A stretch of 64,000 nt of DNA from Betaproteobacteria bacterium (GTDB taxonomy: Bacteria > Pseudomonadota > Gammaproteobacteria > Burkholderiales > Casimicrobiaceae). The notes under the pieces are model-generated. The model saw nothing but the letters and a program-made list of their open reading frames with translations. It did not search any database and had not been told where the DNA came from. Where the stretch lies: positions 40,497 to 104,496 of the forward strand of contig PLYT01000008.1 of the NCBI GenBank assembly GCA_003153475.1. The letters run 5' to 3'. Shown here piece after piece: positions 60,501 through 64,000 of the stretch. The translations under genes were made by a program, and so were the position numbers. Numbering within the stretch: position 1 is the first letter of the stretch; each line of letters opens with the position of its first letter.

Positions 60501-60738
60501 GGTCGAGAATCTGCGTACGCCGTACGGGCGCCTGAGCTATACGCTGCGTCGGGACGGCGACCGGGTAGCGCTGCGCCTGACGAACACATCGGGTTTGCCG
60601 CCGGGGGGCTTCGTATTCGTGTGGCCGGGCGACAAGCCGCCGCGATTGGCCAGCATCAACGGCAAACCGGCGAGCTTTTCCGGTGCCGAATTGCACATAG
60701 GCGCGTTGCCGGCCAGCGTGCTGGTCGACGGCAGATGA
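57511..60738 (+). CDS. Large exported protein: carbohydrate-binding/discoidin (F5/8C) domain plus six-hairpin glycosidase-like domain
   Basis: Signal peptide; VATASSHRSGAESALAVDGQSATAWRSDPG (discoidin); SYARSWIRDGAMIAESLLRLGDARVAAEYLRWYAPYQF...PENDSAGEFIFLAAEVYRYTHD. Confidence 0.8.
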   Translation: MRSRAANDRRRPGNAALHWMIALALVAAIAGRAAPLAAQAPEAPPRLLDDFAELSSWHAGASDGVRASIHGADGIDGRALQLDFDLAGTAGYALADRTLPLDLPANYEISFYLRADAPVNNFQVKLTDAGGDNVWWFNRPNFTFPRQWREIRIRKRQIEFAWGPTTDRALKHAARLELVVVAGRGGGAGSIRISRLALRELPPVPAIWPAPVATASSHRSGAESALAVDGQSATAWRSDPGAGPAQTLTLDFGQRREFGGIVLHWLDQAFASRYEVQTSDDGAQWRTLKSVNEGNGGNDVLALPEAESRYLRLSLQEGPAASYGLAEVEIKDPDFGESANAFIEVLARNSPRGYFPRGFSGEQAYWTLVGVDGGSDNGLLSVDGALEVGQGGFSIEPFVVAGGKLTSWADVEPHPFLPDGYLPMPGVRWDQPQWQLSVSSFASGARGASRLVASYELKNLTGDRLPLELVLAVRPFQVNPPTQFLNTVGGVSAIRDIAWDGTAFTVNDERKVYALQRPDKVGTFSSDPAALPRLLARSAWADARLAHDASGYASGGLGYKLELPPHGSRTIDLVVPLSRRAARPDLRQMSTQAWVAGERRATASAWRQKLNRVSLRVPAAAQPVVDALRTSLADILMTRDGPMLRPGTRSYARSWIRDGAMIAESLLRLGDARVAAEYLRWYAPYQFAGGKIPCCVDRRGADPVPENDSAGEFIFLAAEVYRYTHDRVLLEAMWPHIRAAAGYLDTLRRSERVAANLTPERRSFYGLLPASISHEGYSEKPMHSYWDDFWALKGYDGAIDLAVALGRDAEAARLRGERDGFRHDLLISLRTAVAARGIGYLPGAAELGDFDPTSTAIAFAPRGDIAALPPELVAPTYQRYWREFTDRRDGKTAWDVYTPYELRVVGTMVRLGWRDHAQALLDFFLADRRPLAWNQWAEVVGRDPRQPRFVGDMPHGWVASDFIRATLDLFAYERDADQAIVLAAGIAPSWLDQGGIAVENLRTPYGRLSYTLRRDGDRVALRLTNTSGLPPGGFVFVWPGDKPPRLASINGKPASFSGAELHIGALPASVLVDGR

Positions 60739-60762
60739 TCATTCAACCAGGATGGAAAAAAC

Positions 60763-62118
60763 ATGAGTACTAGAATCAAATTCCCGGCGAATTTTCTGTG
60801 GGGCAGCGCCACGTCCGCCTTTCAGGTCGAGGGATCGCCTCTGGCCGACGGCGCGGGCCCCAGCATCTGGCAGCGCTTCTGTCACACGCCGAACATGGTC
60901 CGCGACGGCGACAACGGCGACGTCGCCTGCGACCACTATCGACGCTATCGCGAAGACATCGCCCTGATGCGCGAGCTCGGGCTCAACGCCTATCGGTTCA
61001 GCATTTCGTGGAGTCGCGTGCTGCCGAGCGGCCGGGGCACGGTCAACGCCGCGGGCCTGGATTTTTACGAACGCCTGGTCGATACGCTGCTGCAACACGG
61101 TATCGAGCCGATGGTCACGCTGTTTCACTGGGATCTGCCTGCCGCGCTCGACGACCGAGGGGGGTGGCTCAATCCGGACATCGCCGGATGGTTCGCCGAC
61201 TATGCGACGGTGGTCTTCCGCCGCCTCGACGGCCGGGTCAAGCTGTGGGCGACCCTGAACGAGCCCTGGGTCGTCACCGACGGCGGTTACCTGCATGGCG
61301 CGCTGGCGCCGGGACATCGCAACCGGTTCGAGGCGCCGATCGCCGCGCACCAACTGATGCGCGCGCACGGCGCCGCCGTGAAAGCCTATCGCGGCGAAGG
61401 CAAGCATCGCATCGGCGTCGTCGTCAACCTCGAGCCCAAGTATGCGGCCTCGGAAGGCGACGCCGATCGCGCCGCGACCGCGCGGGCCGATGCTTACATG
61501 AATCGCCAGTTTCTCGATCCGATGCTGCTGGGCAAGTACCCGGAAGAGCTTGCCGAGATTTTCGGCGAGGCGTGGCCGTGCTGGCCGGCCGGGGATCTCG
61601 AGCTGATCAAGCAGCCGCTCGACTTCGTCGGCATCAACTATTACACCCGCAACGTTACCCGCTTCGACCGTGACGCCTGGCCGCTGCGCGCCGCGCCGGT
61701 GCGCCAGAAAAGGGCCACCTACACCGAAACCGGATGGGAGGTCTTTCCGCAAGGCTTGACCGACATCCTGATCTGGGTCAAGCAGCGTTACGGCAACCCG
61801 CCGCTGTACATCACCGAAAACGGCGCGGCATTCTTCGACCCGCCGACCGCGCAAGACGATCGCATCGACGACCCCTTGCGCGTCGACTACCTGCGCAAGC
61901 ACGTTGCCGCGATGCATGCGGCGATCGAGGCAGGCGCCGATCTGCGCGGGTATTTTGCCTGGTCGCTGCTCGATAACTTCGAATGGTCGCACGGCTACTC
62001 GAAGCGCTTCGGCATCGTGCACGTCGACTTCGAGACGCAGAAGCGCACGCCCAAGAACAGCGCGCGGCTGTATTCGAAAATCATAGCCAGCCACGGGACG
62101 ATGCTGAACGAGCCTTAG
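60763..62118 (+). CDS. GH1 family beta-glucosidase
   Basis: FLWGSATSAFQVEGSPLADGAGPSIWQRF, TLNEPWV, LYITENGAAF, YFAWSLLDNFEWSHGYSKRFG. Confidence 0.96.
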   Translation: MSTRIKFPANFLWGSATSAFQVEGSPLADGAGPSIWQRFCHTPNMVRDGDNGDVACDHYRRYREDIALMRELGLNAYRFSISWSRVLPSGRGTVNAAGLDFYERLVDTLLQHGIEPMVTLFHWDLPAALDDRGGWLNPDIAGWFADYATVVFRRLDGRVKLWATLNEPWVVTDGGYLHGALAPGHRNRFEAPIAAHQLMRAHGAAVKAYRGEGKHRIGVVVNLEPKYAASEGDADRAATARADAYMNRQFLDPMLLGKYPEELAEIFGEAWPCWPAGDLELIKQPLDFVGINYYTRNVTRFDRDAWPLRAAPVRQKRATYTETGWEVFPQGLTDILIWVKQRYGNPPLYITENGAAFFDPPTAQDDRIDDPLRVDYLRKHVAAMHAAIEAGADLRGYFAWSLLDNFEWSHGYSKRFGIVHVDFETQKRTPKNSARLYSKIIASHGTMLNEP

Positions 62119-62423
62119 GCGGCGTCGCGCGCCTAGATGATCGAATGGCGGTGCGGTAGTACACAAGGTGGCCCGCACACGGTCCAAGACGAGGTGCGCG
62201 GATCACGCCGAATTGCGGCAAAGGGCGCGAGACGTGCCTCTTGCGCCGTTGTTTAGAGGCAACATGAAAAGCCACACTGCTAGTAGTTGAAAGCAAAGAC
62301 CTTTTCATAGGCGTGCCGGAGGCGTACCATCGGCGCCACTTAGCGGCCCCATTCCTGGTACGGCCACCCGAAAAGTCACAAGCGAATCGCGTCCGGACGC
62401 ACGTCGCATCCGCGCGCTTGTCT

Positions 62424-64000
62424 ATGCATCCGAACGGAGGAGCAGAATTGAAGCCGACGGACATCGCAGTCCCCGACTACTTTCACAAGGTCGTCGATTG
62501 CCAATGGGCGTGTCCGGCCCATACGCCTGTTCCTGAATACATCCGGTTGATCTCCGCGGGTCGCTACAGCGACGCCTACATGATCAACTGGGAATCGAAT
62601 GTCTTTCCGGGCATTCTCGGCCGCACCTGCGATCGTCCCTGCGAGCCGGCTTGTCGCCGCAGCCGGGTCGAGCAAGGGCAACCCGGCGGGGGCACGATCA
62701 GGCCCGAGCCGGTCGCGATCTGCCGGCTCAAGCGCGTCGCGGCCGACTTGAAGGACGACATCCGCGAACGCTTGCCGAAGCCTCAACGCAAGAACGGCAA
62801 GCGCATCGCGCTGGTCGGCGCGGGGCCGGCATCGCTGACCGTCGCCCGCGATCTCGCGCCGTTGGGCTACCAGTGCGTCGTATACGATGGCGATGCGCGC
62901 GCCGGCGGGATGATCCGCAGCCAGATACCGAAGTTTCGCCTGCCCGAGTCGGTGATCGACGAGGAGGTCAGCTATGTCATCGATCTTGGCATCGAATTCC
63001 GCGGCGGGTCGCGCATCGAGAGCCTCAAGGCGCTGCTCGGCGACGGTTACGACGCCGTGTTTGTCGGCAGCGGCGCGCCGCGCGGACGCGACCTCGATCT
63101 GCCCGGACACCGCGATGCCGCGACGAACATCCACATCGGCATCGACTGGCTGTCCAGCGTCTCGTTCGGCCACGTCGACAAGATCGGCAAGCGCGTTATC
63201 GTTCTTGGCGGCGGCAATACTGCAATGGATTGCTGCCGCAGCTCGCGCCGGCTCGGCGGCAGCGACGTCAAGGTCATCGTGCGCTCCGGCTTCGAGGAGA
63301 TGAAGGCTTCGCCCTGGGAAAAGGAAGATGCGATGCACGAGGGCATCCCGATCATCAATTACCACGTGCCCAAGGCGTTCACCCACGAAAACGGACGGCT
63401 GACCGGAGTCGTGTTCGAGAAAGTCGAAGCGCGGCGCGACGACGACGGCCGCCGCGAGCTGGTGCCGACCGGCGAGCCCGATGTCCATTTCGCGTGCGAC
63501 GACGTGCTGATCGCCGTCGGCCAGCAAAATGCATTTCCATGGATCGAGCGCGACGCCGGTGTCGACTTCGACAAGTCCGGACTGCCGGTGCTCGACAAGA
63601 AGACCTTGCAATCGACGCTGCCGCAGGTATTTTTCGGCGGCGATGCAGCGTTCGGACCCAAGAACATCATCTGGGCGGTCGCGCACGGCCACGACGCCGC
63701 GATCTCGATCGACCGGTTTTGCCGCGGCGAGGATATCGCGGTCCGGCCGCCGCCGCTGGTTAACCTGATGTCGCAAAAAATGGGAATCCACGAGTGGAGC
63801 TACGACAACGCGATCTCCAACGATCAGCGTTTCAAGGTTCCGCTTAAGGACGTGTCGATCGCGCTGAAGAACATCAAAGTCGAGGTCGAGCTCGGCTTCG
63901 ACGCCGCGCAAGCGTTCGCGGAGGCGCAGCGTTGTCTGAACTGTGACGTGCAGACGGTCTTCACATCGAAAGCGTGCATCGAATGCGACGCCTGCGTCGA
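62424..64000 (+). CDS. FAD-dependent oxidoreductase, GltD-like (Fe-S binding), 3' truncated by window edge
   Basis: Frame open to window end: CQWACPAHTPVPEYIRLI...CDRPCEPACRR..., VGAGPASLTVARDLA, VLGGGNTAMDCCRSSRRLG, FFGGDAAFGPKNIIWAVAHGHDAA; alternative TTG start 62448 with SD ggagg. Confidence 0.85.
   Translation, partial: MHPNGGAELKPTDIAVPDYFHKVVDCQWACPAHTPVPEYIRLISAGRYSDAYMINWESNVFPGILGRTCDRPCEPACRRSRVEQGQPGGGTIRPEPVAICRLKRVAADLKDDIRERLPKPQRKNGKRIALVGAGPASLTVARDLAPLGYQCVVYDGDARAGGMIRSQIPKFRLPESVIDEEVSYVIDLGIEFRGGSRIESLKALLGDGYDAVFVGSGAPRGRDLDLPGHRDAATNIHIGIDWLSSVSFGHVDKIGKRVIVLGGGNTAMDCCRSSRRLGGSDVKVIVRSGFEEMKASPWEKEDAMHEGIPIINYHVPKAFTHENGRLTGVVFEKVEARRDDDGRRELVPTGEPDVHFACDDVLIAVGQQNAFPWIERDAGVDFDKSGLPVLDKKTLQSTLPQVFFGGDAAFGPKNIIWAVAHGHDAAISIDRFCRGEDIAVRPPPLVNLMSQKMGIHEWSYDNAISNDQRFKVPLKDVSIALKNIKVEVELGFDAAQAFAEAQRCLNCDVQTVFTSKACIECDACV

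Noticed and set aside
60739-62187. 482-aa minus ORF opposite GH1
   Set aside because: Shadow ORF; GH1 signature on plus strand is decisive.
62376-63911. 511-aa minus ORF opposite the GltD-like gene
   Set aside because: Shadow ORF; plus frame open to window end with FAD/NADPH and Cys-rich motifs (not in the ORF track because it lacks a stop in the window).
1-64000. CRISPR arrays, prophage modules, integrases/transposases, rRNA, complete tRNAs
   Set aside because: Looked for by reading; none supported. A tRNAscan-SE and IS search would be needed to exclude them formally.

Overview
High-GC bacterial chromosomal window, probably Betaproteobacteria/Burkholderiales-like judging by gene content (inference). 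It is densely coded and mostly metabolic. No CRISPR array, prophage, transposase, rRNA or complete tRNA was seen. Main blocks: (1) partial NRAMP-type transporter, FadJ-like beta-oxidation enzyme and thiolase (0-4.2 kb); (2) a mosaic of gene fragments at 4.2-4.55 kb: truncated globin 5' part, a diverged copy of an FxLYD gene 3' end, and a diverged copy of the thiolase 3' end; (3) frameshifted vanadium-haloperoxidase-like gene, LysR regulator, DUF1415, FxLYD protein; (4) SDR / phosphotransferase / acyl-CoA dehydrogenase, SET-domain protein, two ABC-import modules, PEP-CTERM protein, ALDH, FAH-family protein; (5) Asp-rich small protein and DEAD-box helicase; (6) phenylacetate catabolism cluster paaX / paaABCDE-N-G-I-K ... 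paaF, with a ketopantoate-reductase-like gene, an MBL hydrolase, an FAD monooxygenase, DUF2783 and hmgA between paaK and paaF; (7) ECF sigma/anti-sigma pair divergent from a YVTN-propeller/cupredoxin gene across a perfect 18-bp palindrome; (8) cls, 3-hydroxybutyrate dehydrogenase, orphan ArsR; (9) a minus-strand run selD-egtB-opgG-opgH plus an uncharacterised possible permuted-papain-like protein; (10) a plus-strand carbohydrate locus (PF10091/GH144-like protein, ABC importer, large discoidin + six-hairpin glycosidase, GH1) directly across from it; (11) partial GltD-like FAD/Fe-S oxidoreductase. Best candidates for new biology: the combined opgGH and glucan-degradation region (possible periplasmic beta-glucan synthesis/turnover locus), the selD-egtB coupling (selenium/ergothioneine link, cf. 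selenoneine), the unknown third gene after opgGH, and the bidirectional ECF palindrome.
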